NCBI GenBank assembly: GCA_045532145.1
Contig: JAZSFJ010000018.1
Coordinates: 1-25,301 of the forward strand
Direction of reading: 5' to 3'
Source: SIG459 sp045532145
GTDB lineage: Bacteria > Bacillota > Clostridia > Oscillospirales > Oscillospiraceae
Length of the DNA: 25,301 nt
The translations under genes were made by a program, and so were the position numbers. Below the pieces are notes generated by a model that was not told where the DNA came from, ran no database searches, and saw nothing but the letters and a program-made list of their open reading frames with translations. The stretch's first letter is position 1, and every line of letters begins with the position of its first letter. This document shows positions 1-8,199 of the stretch, in pieces.

Positions 1-1043
1 ATGCGCAGAATAGCCTCGCGGCCACGAATGTCGGGGAGGCCCACATATACCTGGCGGTCAAAACGGCCGGGACGGAGAAGAGCGTTATCCAGAATGTCGG
101 CGCGGTTGGTAGCAGCCATGACGATAACGCCGTCATTGTTGCCAAAGCCGTCCATTTCAACAAGCAGCTGGTTGAGAGTCTGCTCGCGCTCATCGTGTCC
201 GCCGCCCAGACCGGAGCCGCGGTGACGGCCCACAGCGTCGATCTCGTCTATGAAAATGATGGCGGGAGCCACCTTTTTGGCCTGCTCGAAGAGGTCACGG
301 ACGCGGCCTGCACCAACGCCCACATAGAGCTCCACAAAGTCGGAGCCGGAGATGGAGAGGAACTGCACGTTTGCCTCGCCTGCAACGGCCTTGGCCAGCA
401 GGGTCTTACCGGTTCCCGGAGGGCCTACAAGCAGAACGCCCTTGGGTATGCGTGCGCCCATATCCGTATACTGCTTGGGGTTTTTCAGGAAATGCACGAT
501 CTCGGCAAGCTCGGCCTTTTCCTCGTCGCAGCCGGCAACATCCTTGAAGGTGACTTTTTTCTTCTCCTCGCTGCCCAGGCGGGTGCGGGCCTTGCTGAAT
601 CTGGCAACGCCGCCTGCGCCGCCGCCCTGAGCCTTGTTCATCATGAACATCCAGACGAAGACAAACAGGACCATTATCAGCAGATAGGGCAGGAAGGCCA
701 CGAACCAGGGGGCCTGCCACTCGGGAGGATAGTTATACTCGCTGAGTATACCCTCGTCCTTCTGCTGGGCCACGAGCTCATTGAGCTCGTTATAGAAAAT
801 ACTGATGGTGCTCAGCTCGCAGACTACCTCAGTCTCGTCCTTGAGCTTGGCGGTGATGACATTGCCCTCCGCCACGAAGGACTCCACCTTTTCCTCAAGG
901 AAGAGGTCGCGAAGCTCGCTGTAGTTTATTTCCTTGCCGCCCATGTCTCTGTTGAGAGTAAAGATGACAGCAAGAAGAATTATAAGAATAAGAGCATAAA
1001 AGCCCAAATCTCTCGCTTTGTTCTTACCGGGTTTATTGTTCAA
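1..1043 (-). CDS. ftsH: ATP-dependent zinc metalloprotease FtsH (partial; 3' end outside window)
   Basis: Membrane-anchored AAA+ protease that unfolds and degrades membrane and misfolded proteins. The visible 347 residues show TM1 at about 14-30, a short extracytoplasmic domain, TM2 at about 113-135, then the AAA domain: Walker A GPPGTGKT (207-214), Walker B IIFIDEID (262-269), and the second region of homology ATNRADILDNALLRPGRFDR with its arginine fingers. The HEXXH protease domain would lie beyond position 1 and cannot be seen. The start is read as TTG at 1043 because an in-frame TAA lies just upstream and no earlier ATG or GTG exists. The upstream AAGGA sits about 12 nt away, which is long. 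It is the last visible gene of the tilS-hpt-ftsH run, 35 nt after hpt, the classical Firmicutes order. Confidence 0.95.
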   Translation of the reverse strand, partial: MNNKPGKNKARDLGFYALILIILLAVIFTLNRDMGGKEINYSELRDLFLEEKVESFVAEGNVITAKLKDETEVVCELSTISIFYNELNELVAQQKDEGILSEYNYPPEWQAPWFVAFLPYLLIMVLFVFVWMFMMNKAQGGGAGGVARFSKARTRLGSEEKKKVTFKDVAGCDEEKAELAEIVHFLKNPKQYTDMGARIPKGVLLVGPPGTGKTLLAKAVAGEANVQFLSISGSDFVELYVGVGAGRVRDLFEQAKKVAPAIIFIDEIDAVGRHRGSGLGGGHDEREQTLNQLLVEMDGFGNNDGVIVMAATNRADILDNALLRPGRFDRQVYVGLPDIRGREAILR

Positions 1044-1078
1044 AAGAAAATCACGTCCTTACTTATCTGTAAAAAGCC

Positions 1079-1630
1079 TCAGTTGGAGTAAACCTCAGGC
1101 TTGAGTACGCCTATATATGGCAGATTGCGGTATTTCTCCGCGTAGTCCAGACCGTAGCCCACAACAAACTCATCGGGCACGGTGAAGCCGAAGTAATCGG
1201 CCTTTATATCCGCTTTCCTGCGCTCGGGCTTGTCCAGAAGGGTGACAATGCTGATGGAAGCGGGCTTGCGGGCGGAAAGATAGCCCTTGAGATAGCTGAG
1301 GGTGACGCCGCTGTCCAGTATATCCTCAACGATTATAAGGTGCTTGCCCTCAATATCCTTGTTAAGGTCCTTGGTTATCTTCACCGCTCCGGTGGTGGAG
1401 GTGCCGTTGCCGTAGCTGGAAACAGCCATGAAGTCCATGTCGCATTTCAGGTCAACATTTCTCAGTAGGTCGGCCATGAAAACGAAGCAGCCCTTCAAAA
1501 CGCCCAGAAAGAAAACTTCCTGGCCTTCAAAATCGGCGGTGATGGCCTGTCCCAGAGACTTGACGCGCTCATTTATTTCTTCCTCGCTGAGGAGAACCTT
1601 GAGAATATCATCCTTCATTTTACCTGCCAT
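1079..1630 (-). CDS. hpt: Hypoxanthine phosphoribosyltransferase
   Basis: Purine salvage enzyme transferring phosphoribose from PRPP to hypoxanthine/guanine, cytoplasmic. It is 183 aa, the normal family length. The PRPP-binding loop VEDILDSGVT is at residues 101-110, with the FLGVLKGCFVF strand (41-51) and the C-terminal VGYGLDYAEKYRNLPYIGVL typical of bacterial HPRT. The open frame extends 40 codons upstream into tilS, but that extension is not family-like. The ATG at 1630 has AGAGG nine nt upstream and lies 4 nt after the tilS stop, so I take it as the start. In many Firmicutes Hpt is co-transcribed with tilS and ftsH, as here. Confidence 0.95.
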   Translation of the reverse strand: MAGKMKDDILKVLLSEEEINERVKSLGQAITADFEGQEVFFLGVLKGCFVFMADLLRNVDLKCDMDFMAVSSYGNGTSTTGAVKITKDLNKDIEGKHLIIVEDILDSGVTLSYLKGYLSARKPASISIVTLLDKPERRKADIKADYFGFTVPDEFVVGYGLDYAEKYRNLPYIGVLKPEVYSN

Positions 1631-1634
1631 TATT

Positions 1635-2975
1635 CTATACCTCTTCTCTGTCTTTGGTAATTTTAATAACAATGCAATTATCTCCGCTTTTGGCGGCGCA
1701 GCGCTCATCCACGCCGAAGCCGTAAACGGCAATGGAGCCCTTTTCGTCACGGATAACGGGACAGCTCACTCTTGCGGCTATGCTGTAATGGGCCTCGGAG
1801 AAAAGCCTTCTCACACTCTTTGTGCAGTTTCTGCCCAAAAGCCTTATCTTATCCCCATCCTTACGCGAGCCGACGAACATTCTACCACATATATTCTCAC
1901 TTTTGAAGAAAAATGTGTTGAACGATTTGTGAACTTCGGTGCATTTCGGCACAAATTCACAGGAAATATTGAGGCCCGCCCCGGGAAGGTGGATGGTTTC
2001 GCCCGGCTTAAGCTCAACCGGCTCTATGGCAGCCCCTTCTTCGGCAGCAAAAATGAGACGGTCGAACTCCCTCGTAACCCTCATGCCGGGTATGTCCGCG
2101 TGGGCACGCACGCTTCTTACAAGGCAGATATTCTCTATGGCCCTGCGGTGCACCATCTCAAGACTGCCGCCGCACTTGATGCGCAGCACTCTCATTCTCA
2201 CGCTGCCGGGAAGAGCCATAAAGGCTGCGGCGGGGAGACTGCCGTCTTCCCCTGAGTTTTCGGCAATGAAGCTCAGAGCCTCGCCGTGGAAATACTCCTC
2301 GTCCTCCCGGAGAGACTCCGTCATCCTGGACACAGTCTCGGCAAAGGCGGGATTGCCCTGACGCAAAACGGGAGTTACATGGTGGCGGATGCGGTTTCGG
2401 CTGTAGTCATCGGAGGCATTGGAGCTGTCCTCAATATGCTCAAGGCCCCGCTCCCTTAAATACTCCTCGATCTCCGCCCTTGTGGTCTGGAGCAGGGGAC
2501 GAATGAACATCCCCCGCACGGGAGGTATGCCGCAAAGTCCCTTCAGCCCCGTTCCCCGGGCCAGATTCAGCAAAACGGTCTCCGCATTATCATCGGCATT
2601 GTGGGCCGTGGCTATACCCGCGCAGTTTTCCCTGCCCGCCGCTTCGCTGAGAAACTCATAGCGCAGCACCCGGGCGGCGTCCTCGATGCTTCTGCCGCTT
2701 TGGGCGGCAAAGGCGGCAACGTCTCCCCGGCCTATTACGCATTTTATCCCCAGCTTTTCGCAGAGGGCTTTTACGAATTCCTCATCCCTGTCGGACTCCG
2801 CTCCCCGCAGGCAGTGGTTATAATGGGCGGCCACTACATCCACTCCTTCTATCCGGGAGAGGTAGTGGAGCAGCATGACGCTGTCTGCCCCGCCGCTGAC
2901 GGCGCAGAGAATGCGCCCTCCATGGGGAAGCATGGAGTGCCGCTGAATAAAAAGCTCAATTTTATCAGTATTCAT
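1635..2975 (-). CDS. tilS: tRNA(Ile)-lysidine synthase
   Basis: Converts C34 of the CAU-anticodon tRNA-Ile to lysidine using ATP and lysine; essential for AUA decoding. It is 446 aa. The N-terminal PP-loop ATPase has SGGADS at residues 27-32, followed by AHYNHCLRGAESDRDE and HNADDNAETVLLNLARG, all diagnostic. The C-terminal part is the less conserved substrate-binding region. The frame is open further upstream to 3035, but ATG 2975 gives the expected N-terminus. That start overlaps the dnaB stop by 11 nt and has no clear ribosome binding site, so translation is probably coupled to dnaB. It ends with TAG, which shows that TAG serves as a stop codon in this genome. Confidence 0.94.
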   Translation of the reverse strand: MNTDKIELFIQRHSMLPHGGRILCAVSGGADSVMLLHYLSRIEGVDVVAAHYNHCLRGAESDRDEEFVKALCEKLGIKCVIGRGDVAAFAAQSGRSIEDAARVLRYEFLSEAAGRENCAGIATAHNADDNAETVLLNLARGTGLKGLCGIPPVRGMFIRPLLQTTRAEIEEYLRERGLEHIEDSSNASDDYSRNRIRHHVTPVLRQGNPAFAETVSRMTESLREDEEYFHGEALSFIAENSGEDGSLPAAAFMALPGSVRMRVLRIKCGGSLEMVHRRAIENICLVRSVRAHADIPGMRVTREFDRLIFAAEEGAAIEPVELKPGETIHLPGAGLNISCEFVPKCTEVHKSFNTFFFKSENICGRMFVGSRKDGDKIRLLGRNCTKSVRRLFSEAHYSIAARVSCPVIRDEKGSIAVYGFGVDERCAAKSGDNCIVIKITKDREEV

Positions 2976-4308
2976 CGTGGCGTTTTTCAACGGAAACATA
3001 GCTGGTATAGTCGGGCAGCCACATAAGGTCAACAATGCCGCACTCGCCCTTACGGTTTTTCAGCACTATGGCCTCGGCGGCGTTGGGATTTTCGCATTCC
3101 CGGTTATAGTAGCCTTCTCGGTAAAGGCCGATGACCACGTCGGCGTCCTGCTCGATAGCACCAGACTCGCGAAGGTCGCTGAGCTGGGGGCGCTTGTCGG
3201 CGCGGCCCTCGTTGGCACGGCTAAGCTGGCTGAGGCACAAAACGGGAACTGCCAGCTCCTTGGCCATTATCTTCAGCATACGGGACATATCCGCAACCAT
3301 CTGCTGGCGGTTTTCGCCGCCGCCGCTCTTGCCTCCTGCGGACTGCATCAGCTGGAGATAGTCAACCACCACAAGGCCCAGATTCTTGACTCTGCGGCAC
3401 TGGGCGTTCATGTCCGCAACGGAGAGAGTGGGGTTATCGTCAATGAGTATATTGGTAGCGCTTATGCTTGCCGCGGCGGAGACTATGCGCCTCCACTCGT
3501 CGGTACTCAGGGTGCCCTTGAGAAGCTTCTGGCTGTCCACAAGGCTCTCACCCGCCAGAATACGGGTAGCCAGCTGCTCACGGCTCATTTCCAAAGAAAA
3601 TACAGCAACAGCCTTGCCGCTGGCCTTGGCAGCGGACATGGCCATATTCAGAGCAATGGAGGTCTTACCCATACCGGGACGGGAAGCCACCAGCACCAGC
3701 TCACCCTCGTTGAGGCCCAGGATGCGGGCATCCAGGTCCACAAGGCCTGTGGTGAGTCCGGGCATGGCCTCGCCCTCGGTTGCCATGCGGTTTATGTTCT
3801 CATAAACGGTCTGCATGACTTCACCAATGGGCTTCAAGCCTCCCACGGTGCGGTCCTTGCGCAGGGCATAGATATATCGCTCGGCGGCCTCAAGCATCTC
3901 GTCCGCTCCGCCTATGCCCTCGTTGACCATTTCTCTTATGCTGTCCGCAGCCTTGCCCAGCTCACGCTGGAGGGCTTTGTCGCGAATTATGCTCACATAT
4001 TCCGCAACGTTGGCAGCGGTGGGCGTCACCTTCATAAGCTCCAGAATATATCCTCTGGTGCTCTCCTCGTGGTATACGCCCCGGGTCTTCATCTGCTCAA
4101 TAACGGTGACCGGGTCTATGGTCTGGCCGTAGTTGAACATGGCGAAGATGATCTCGAATATGTCTTTATTTGTCTGGATATAGAAGTGCTCGCTCCTGGC
4201 CTCCTTGAGAACATCGGGGATGCAGCCGGGGTCTATGAGCATACTGCCTATGACCGCCTGCTCCGCCTGGGGGCTCTGGGGCACTCTTCTGCCTAAAAGT
4301 TCATCCAT
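2965..4308 (-). CDS. dnaB: Replicative DNA helicase DnaB
   Basis: Hexameric 5'-3' helicase of the replication fork (called DnaC in Bacillus). It is 447 aa. The N-terminal domain begins with VPQSPQAEQAVIGSML, the canonical DnaB start. The RecA-like C-terminal domain has Walker A ASRPGMGKTS at about 208-217, followed by FSLEMSREQLATR, Walker B LVVVDYLQLM, LSQLSR, and RESGAIEQDADVV. No intein or truncation is seen. It lies downstream of rplI, but a 146-bp palindromic repeat separates the two genes. tilS overlaps its 3' end. Confidence 0.97.
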   Translation of the reverse strand: MDELLGRRVPQSPQAEQAVIGSMLIDPGCIPDVLKEARSEHFYIQTNKDIFEIIFAMFNYGQTIDPVTVIEQMKTRGVYHEESTRGYILELMKVTPTAANVAEYVSIIRDKALQRELGKAADSIREMVNEGIGGADEMLEAAERYIYALRKDRTVGGLKPIGEVMQTVYENINRMATEGEAMPGLTTGLVDLDARILGLNEGELVLVASRPGMGKTSIALNMAMSAAKASGKAVAVFSLEMSREQLATRILAGESLVDSQKLLKGTLSTDEWRRIVSAAASISATNILIDDNPTLSVADMNAQCRRVKNLGLVVVDYLQLMQSAGGKSGGGENRQQMVADMSRMLKIMAKELAVPVLCLSQLSRANEGRADKRPQLSDLRESGAIEQDADVVIGLYREGYYNRECENPNAAEAIVLKNRKGECGIVDLMWLPDYTSYVSVEKRHDEY

Positions 4309-4334
4309 AATAATTCCAATAACCTTTCCTTATT

Positions 4335-4480
4335 GGCTCCCTTGTGTAAAGGGAGCTGCCGCCTGCGGCGGCTGAGGGATTGTCCCAATTCGCCTAGGTG
4401 CAATGCCAATATACGGTGTATCACCGCACAATCCCTCCGCCTCGCATACGCTCGGCACCTCCCTTTACACAAGGGAGGCT
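4335..4480. repeat. MITE-like palindromic repeat, copy A (rplI-dnaB gap)
   Basis: An element of about 146 bp with the same 19-mer, CTCCCTTGTGTAAAGGGAG, at both ends in inverted orientation (4337-4355 and 4459-4477). Each 19-mer is itself a hairpin (7-bp stem, GTGTA loop). Inside lie GAGGGATTGT and its complement, and a GCCGCC-TGC-GGCGGC hairpin. The closest relative in the window is 11213-11373, in opposite orientation. The element has no coding capacity and lies between two essential co-directional genes, so the rplI-dnaB transcript must read through it or use a promoter inside it. Confidence 0.85.
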
Positions 4481-4488
4481 TTGGTGCC

Positions 4489-4938
4489 TTACTTGGCCTC
4501 TACTATAAGGACGTGAATGACTCCGTTTATCTCGTGGCCGAACTTGCACTTCACGTCGAAGCTGCCGAAGGTCTTGATAGGATCAGCCTGCACAATCTTC
4601 TTGCTGTCAATATCGATGTTAAACTGCTTCTTCAGATTTTCGCTGATTTCCTTGCTGGTAATGGCGCCGAAGAGTCTGCCGCCGGAGCCGGCCTTGGCGG
4701 GAATCTTCACTATGATGCTCTCCAGAGCCTTGGCGTTCTCGGTGGCCTTGGCCTTCTCTGCTGCCAGAGCGGCTGCCTTGGCCTTTTCCTTCATACGCAT
4801 GGTGTTGAGGTTGTCGGCAGTGGCCTCAACGGCCAGCTTGCGGGGCAGGAGGTAGTTTCTTCCGTAGCCCTCGCTGACTTCCTTCATCTCGCCCTTCTTG
4901 CCCTGTCCCTTAACATCTACATTAAATATAACCTTCAT
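4489..4938 (-). CDS. rplI: 50S ribosomal protein L9
   Basis: Two-domain ribosomal protein binding 23S rRNA. It is 149 aa, the usual length. The N-terminal domain MKVIFNVDVKGQGKKGEMKE...GYGRNYLLPRKLAVEAT is canonical, followed by the long Ala/Lys-rich connecting helix (about residues 40-75) and the C-terminal domain with GRLFGAITSKEI. The ATG at 4938 has AGGAG seven nt upstream. An in-frame upstream ATG at 4977 would overlap gdpP and is rejected. It starts 22 nt after the gdpP stop. The gdpP-rplI-dnaB order matches Bacillus. Confidence 0.97.
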   Translation of the reverse strand: MKVIFNVDVKGQGKKGEMKEVSEGYGRNYLLPRKLAVEATADNLNTMRMKEKAKAAALAAEKAKATENAKALESIIVKIPAKAGSGGRLFGAITSKEISENLKKQFNIDIDSKKIVQADPIKTFGSFDVKCKFGHEINGVIHVLIVEAK

Positions 4939-4960
4939 TTCGGTTCTCCTTTCAATTTTT

Positions 4961-6961
4961 TCACTTGCTGTATTCATCTATGGAGGCGCAGATGATGTTC
5001 ACCGCGTCTCTGAGGCTCATATTGCTTATCTGTGCGCCGGCTGCGCTCTTATTGCCGCCACCGCCCAGTTTTTCAAGTATGAGCTGTACATTCACATCGC
5101 CTATGCTTCTGGCAGAGACCACAACGCCTCCGTCATTGGTGGCGTAGGCCACGATGGAAGCCTCAATGCCGGAGACATTGAGAAGCTCGTCCGCAGCCTG
5201 GGCTGCCACAATGCGGTCCTGCTCGGTCTCCTGCACGGCTATGGCTATATCCCCACGGTAGACCTTGGCAGACTGGAGTATTTTATATCTGGCAACGGTG
5301 TGTTCCATGTCATTCTGCAGCAGCTTCTTCACCTCGCTGGTGTCCGCTCCCACCCTCCGGAGGAAGGCGGCTGCGTCAAAGGTGCGCTCGCCGGTGCGTA
5401 TGGTGAAGTTCTTGGTATCCAGCACTATGCCGCTGAGCACCGCCTCCGCCTCCATGCGGGTAATATCCTCCTGCTCCACTATCTCCTGCAAAAGCTCGCT
5501 TATCAGCTCGCATACGCTGGAGGCATAGGGCTCGTGGAAGGAAAGGGCGGCGTTCTGTATATAGCTGGCAGCACGGCGGTGGTGGTCAATGACCGCCACA
5601 CGGGTGCAGCTTTCCAGAAGATTTCTGGATTCCACCTGCTCGGGCCGGTTGGTGTCCACCACCACCAGCAGAGTGTGGCTGTCCGCAGAGAGCATGGCCT
5701 CGTCCGGGGAAATAAATACGTCTTTGTATTCGGCGCTGGCCTTCAGTGCCTTTATCAGGGCGTGGGAAACATTCTTCTCGGGGTCCACCACGATTTTCGC
5801 GGTCTTGCCCAGCTTGCGGGCTATGCAGACTATGCCGACGGCGCCGCCTATGCTGTCAAGGTCCGAGAATTTGTGGCCCATGGCATATATCTGGCTGGAG
5901 GAGCGCATAAGCTCCGTGAGAGCATTGGCGGTCACACGGCTCTTGACCTTGGTGCGGGTCTCTATCTCCATGCCCCTGCCGCCGAAGAACTCAAAGTTAT
6001 AGCGGTTTTTGATGACAGCCTGGTCGCCGCCTCTTGAAAGGGCCATTTCTATGGCCAGATTTGCGAAGGCGAAATTCTCGTCAAAGTCCGCTCCGTCGCA
6101 GCCCACGCCTATGCTCAAAGTGGCATGGATGCCCGTGGAGCTTATTACGGAATGTATCTCCTCAAGAATGCCAAACTTGCTGCCGGTGAAGTCCTTAAGA
6201 TAGCGGGACTCGAAAATGAACATATAGCGGTCGGTGTCGAAGCGGCGCAAAAGTCCGCCCTTGCCTTCCACCCATTTGCTTATCTCCTCGTCGATAATGC
6301 CGCGAAGCTCCATGCGCTTGCGGTCCGTGACGCCCTTTATAAGCTCATCGTAATTATCCACCACAAGAACCATGGTAGCAGGGCGGGAAGCCTCATATTC
6401 GATCTTAATATCGTCAAACTCCGTAACGTCCACCCAGTAGCTTATACCCATAAAGCCGCTGTTGGAGCCGCTGACGGCATCCTCCTTGCCACGGATGATG
6501 TTGCCATGAAGCTGATACTTTCTGCCGTCCACCTGCACAAGTCCGGGATACTGACTTTTGCCCTCAAGAAGCCACTTGCTGGAAAAGCCGGGGACCATTT
6601 CCGTGAGGCTTGCCTCAAAGGAGGGCTTTTGCTTGCCGAAGAGATTGAAGAATATCTGGTTGCCCCAGATGATCTGGTGGTCGTCCATCTTGAAAACAAC
6701 GATGGGCAGGGGGAAATTCATCAGAGTATTATTCTTGGCGGATTCGGCGTTGTAGGTAACGTCCTCAATATAATCCACAAGTCTCTTCCTGCGGCGGCGG
6801 GCGTCCACAAGGGAGTATATTATAAGGATGAGTATTATTGCAGCCTCAGCCAGGGCCACCCTCTCATTTATGAAAAAGGTCACCGCTGCAAAAAGCACCA
6901 TTATTATCAGGTAGAGCCTCATTCCGGGAGCTACCAGCTTTTGAAATCTGCTGTTTTTCAT
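4961..6961 (-). CDS. gdpP: Cyclic-di-AMP phosphodiesterase GdpP (DHH/DHHA1)
   Basis: Membrane phosphodiesterase degrading c-di-AMP to pApA, thereby controlling K+/osmotic homeostasis and envelope stress. It is 666 aa, near the Bacillus length. Order: two TM helices (about 15-32 and 37-53), PAS-like domain (about 80-180), degenerate GGDEF domain with DTDRY at 242-246 in place of GGDEF, DHH domain with DLDSIGG at 367-373 and IDHH at 458-461, and DHHA1 near the C-terminus with GGGGNKSAAGAQ. The metal-binding residues of the DHH domain are present. ATG 6961 follows GGCGGTGAACAG and places the first TM correctly; the upstream ATG at 6994 adds an unlikely 11 residues. First gene of the housekeeping operon. 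Confidence 0.94.
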   Translation of the reverse strand: MKNSRFQKLVAPGMRLYLIIMVLFAAVTFFINERVALAEAAIILILIIYSLVDARRRRKRLVDYIEDVTYNAESAKNNTLMNFPLPIVVFKMDDHQIIWGNQIFFNLFGKQKPSFEASLTEMVPGFSSKWLLEGKSQYPGLVQVDGRKYQLHGNIIRGKEDAVSGSNSGFMGISYWVDVTEFDDIKIEYEASRPATMVLVVDNYDELIKGVTDRKRMELRGIIDEEISKWVEGKGGLLRRFDTDRYMFIFESRYLKDFTGSKFGILEEIHSVISSTGIHATLSIGVGCDGADFDENFAFANLAIEMALSRGGDQAVIKNRYNFEFFGGRGMEIETRTKVKSRVTANALTELMRSSSQIYAMGHKFSDLDSIGGAVGIVCIARKLGKTAKIVVDPEKNVSHALIKALKASAEYKDVFISPDEAMLSADSHTLLVVVDTNRPEQVESRNLLESCTRVAVIDHHRRAASYIQNAALSFHEPYASSVCELISELLQEIVEQEDITRMEAEAVLSGIVLDTKNFTIRTGERTFDAAAFLRRVGADTSEVKKLLQNDMEHTVARYKILQSAKVYRGDIAIAVQETEQDRIVAAQAADELLNVSGIEASIVAYATNDGGVVVSARSIGDVNVQLILEKLGGGGNKSAAGAQISNMSLRDAVNIICASIDEYSK

Positions 6962-7010
6962 CTGTTCACCGCCAAATAAATACAGTAGTAGCATTTTACA
7001 ATATTGAAAT

Positions 7011-7019
7011 ATATTAGCA
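7011..7019 (-). promoter_or_regulatory. Candidate extended -10 promoter for the gdpP operon
   Basis: On the minus strand TGCTAATAT gives a TGn extended -10 (TAATAT at 7016-7011). A weak -35-like TTCCTT lies about 17 nt further upstream. A start near 7004 would leave a leader of about 43 nt before gdpP. The same TTCCTTTT...TGCTAATATAT arrangement precedes the gene at 12481. Sequence pattern only. Confidence 0.35.
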
Positions 7020-7159
7020 TACTTTTATAATAAAAGGAAGAGGTTTTAAAAAATAAATGGCCGGAACTTAAAATCCTCTGTTCTCTGAAATTATCCCAAT
7101 TTTTCGCTTTAATTTATTAAAATTTTTTCAAAATATTCACTTTTTTATGAATATTACTA

Positions 7160-7187
7160 TTGATTATTCACTTTTAGTGTGTATAAT
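7160..7187 (+). promoter_or_regulatory. Sigma-A type promoter for the amino-acid ABC operon
   Basis: TTGATT (7160-7165), 16-nt spacer, TATAAT (7182-7187), in the AT-rich divergent gap between gdpP and the lipoprotein gene. The lipoprotein has AAGGAG about nine nt before its ATG. No operator or riboswitch could be recognised in 6995-7226. Confidence 0.65.
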
Positions 7188-7226
7188 AAGGCCCATGCTA
7201 AATAAAACCTTAAGGAGTTACCCAAA

Positions 7227-8015
7227 ATGAAAAAAATTATCTGTCTTGCACTTGCACTTATTATGGTTCTTGCCCTCTGCGCCTGCGGCAACGAGGCTCC
7301 CGCTGCTCCCGAAGCTCCTGCTGCCCCTGAGGCTCCTGCTGCTCCCGAGGCAGGCTTCACTACCGTCACCCCCGGTGTTCTCACCGTTGCTACTTCCCCC
7401 GACTACGCTCCCTACGAGTTCTACGCCATCGCCGATGACGGCACTGCCAGCCTCGCCGGCTTCGACATTGAGCTTGCCAAGTACATCGCCAATGAGCTGG
7501 GTCTCGAGATCGAATTCATCCCCATGGACTTCGACGGCGTTCTGATGGAAGTCGGCCTCGGCAATGTTGACCTTGGTGTTGCTGGTCTTTCCCCCGACCC
7601 CGAACGCGCAGAGACCATGCTCTTCTCTGATTCCTACTATGACGGCGGTCAGGCCTTCATCACCTCCAAAGCCAACGCCGGTGTCTTCACCGACCTCGAG
7701 TCCCTGAACCAGGCCGGTTACCAGATCGGCGCTCAGATCGGCTCCATTCAGGAAGGCCTCGCTCAGGAGTTCTCCGCCGACGCCGACCTCGTAAGCCTGC
7801 CCAAGGTTACCGACATCATCGCCGAGATCGTTGGCGGCAAGCTGGATGGCGCTTATGTTGAGACCGCTGTTGCCGAGAGCTATCAGAAGAACTATCCCGA
7901 CATCGTAATGGTCTGTGAAGTTCCCTACGACGCAGAAGGCAATGTTATCGGCATTCCCAAGGGCAACGAAGCTCTGCAGGCCGCTGTCAACGAAGCTCTG
8001 AACAAGTGCGTTTAG
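7227..8015 (+). CDS. Amino-acid ABC transporter substrate-binding lipoprotein, ending at an in-frame TAG
   Basis: Family 3 solute-binding protein that captures polar amino acids outside the membrane for the permease and ATPase downstream. Residues 1-20 are a lipoprotein signal with lipobox LCAC (Cys20). A low-complexity linker of three APAAPE units, encoded by 18-bp tandem repeats at 7296-7349, leads to the SBP core (VATSPDYAPYEFY, GFDIELAKYIANELG, VDLGVAGLSPDPER). The frame stops at TAG 8013-8015 after 262 codons. The same frame continues SGTFDDFVAQANELAEGN and on to TAA 8094-8096, which is the usual C-terminal end of this family. The protein is therefore either truncated by an amber mutation (for example CAG to TAG), read through, or affected by a base error. 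Function is otherwise clear. Confidence 0.9.
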   Translation: MKKIICLALALIMVLALCACGNEAPAAPEAPAAPEAPAAPEAGFTTVTPGVLTVATSPDYAPYEFYAIADDGTASLAGFDIELAKYIANELGLEIEFIPMDFDGVLMEVGLGNVDLGVAGLSPDPERAETMLFSDSYYDGGQAFITSKANAGVFTDLESLNQAGYQIGAQIGSIQEGLAQEFSADADLVSLPKVTDIIAEIVGGKLDGAYVETAVAESYQKNYPDIVMVCEVPYDAEGNVIGIPKGNEALQAAVNEALNKCV

Positions 8016-8096
8016 TCCGGCACCTTTGATGACTTCGTAGCACAGGCCAACGAGCTTGCCGAAGGCAACATCATCGAGGGTCTGATTGAAGAATAA
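8013..8096 (+). pseudogene. Detached C-terminal tail of the substrate-binding protein after TAG
   Basis: After TAG (8013-8015), 26 in-frame sense codons run to TAA (8094-8096). They read SGTFDDFVAQANELAEGN then IIEGLIEE, resembling the terminal helices of family 3 binding proteins. No start codon or ribosome binding site serves this stretch, so it is not a separate gene. If decoded, the full protein would have 289 residues, a normal length for the family. Confidence 0.8.
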
Positions 8097-8123
8097 TTCT
8101 CCCTCTCATTGAATCCTCAAATT

Positions 8124-8147
8124 CCTCCCTGCCTGAGGGCAGGGAGG
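8124..8147 (+). other. Perfect 10-bp hairpin between lipoprotein and permease genes
   Basis: CCTCCCTGCC, loop TGAG, GGCAGGGAGG, beginning 28 nt after the distal TAA. It is followed by TATTCC rather than a U-run, so it is a poor intrinsic terminator. Placement after the binding-protein gene fits an mRNA-stabilising or partial-termination element that keeps binding protein in excess over permease (inference). Confidence 0.7.
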
Positions 8148-8199
8148 TATTCCTGCGTTATATATCTCCTTATTTTTTGTCCGAAAGGAGCTCCCCAAA

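Noticed and set aside
195..1091. Long plus-strand open frame opposite ftsH
   Set aside because: Its minus-strand complement encodes unmistakable FtsH motifs; the plus frame is a shadow with no recognisable family.
1631..1750. 40-codon N-terminal extension of hpt
   Set aside because: It lies inside tilS in another frame and does not resemble HPRT; ATG 1630 has a proper ribosome binding site.
2977..4296. Long plus-strand open frame opposite dnaB
   Set aside because: It mirrors dnaB almost end to end, has no ribosome binding site, and is rich in residues produced by complementing GC-biased codons.
4335..4480. Repeat copies considered as CRISPR arrays or RNA genes
   Set aside because: There is no regular repeat-spacer array. 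Each is a single inverted-repeat element, and no tRNA or rRNA features were recognised in the window.
7296..7349. Three 18-bp tandem units considered as a CRISPR or regulatory repeat
   Set aside because: They are in frame and encode an APAAPE linker just after the lipidated cysteine, a common spacer in binding lipoproteins.
8013..8015. TAG decoded as an amino acid by genome-wide recoding or as pyrrolysine
   Set aside because: tilS and the gene ending at 25157 use TAG as their terminator with nothing homologous following, and no pyrrolysine gene is in the window. A local mutation or readthrough is simpler.
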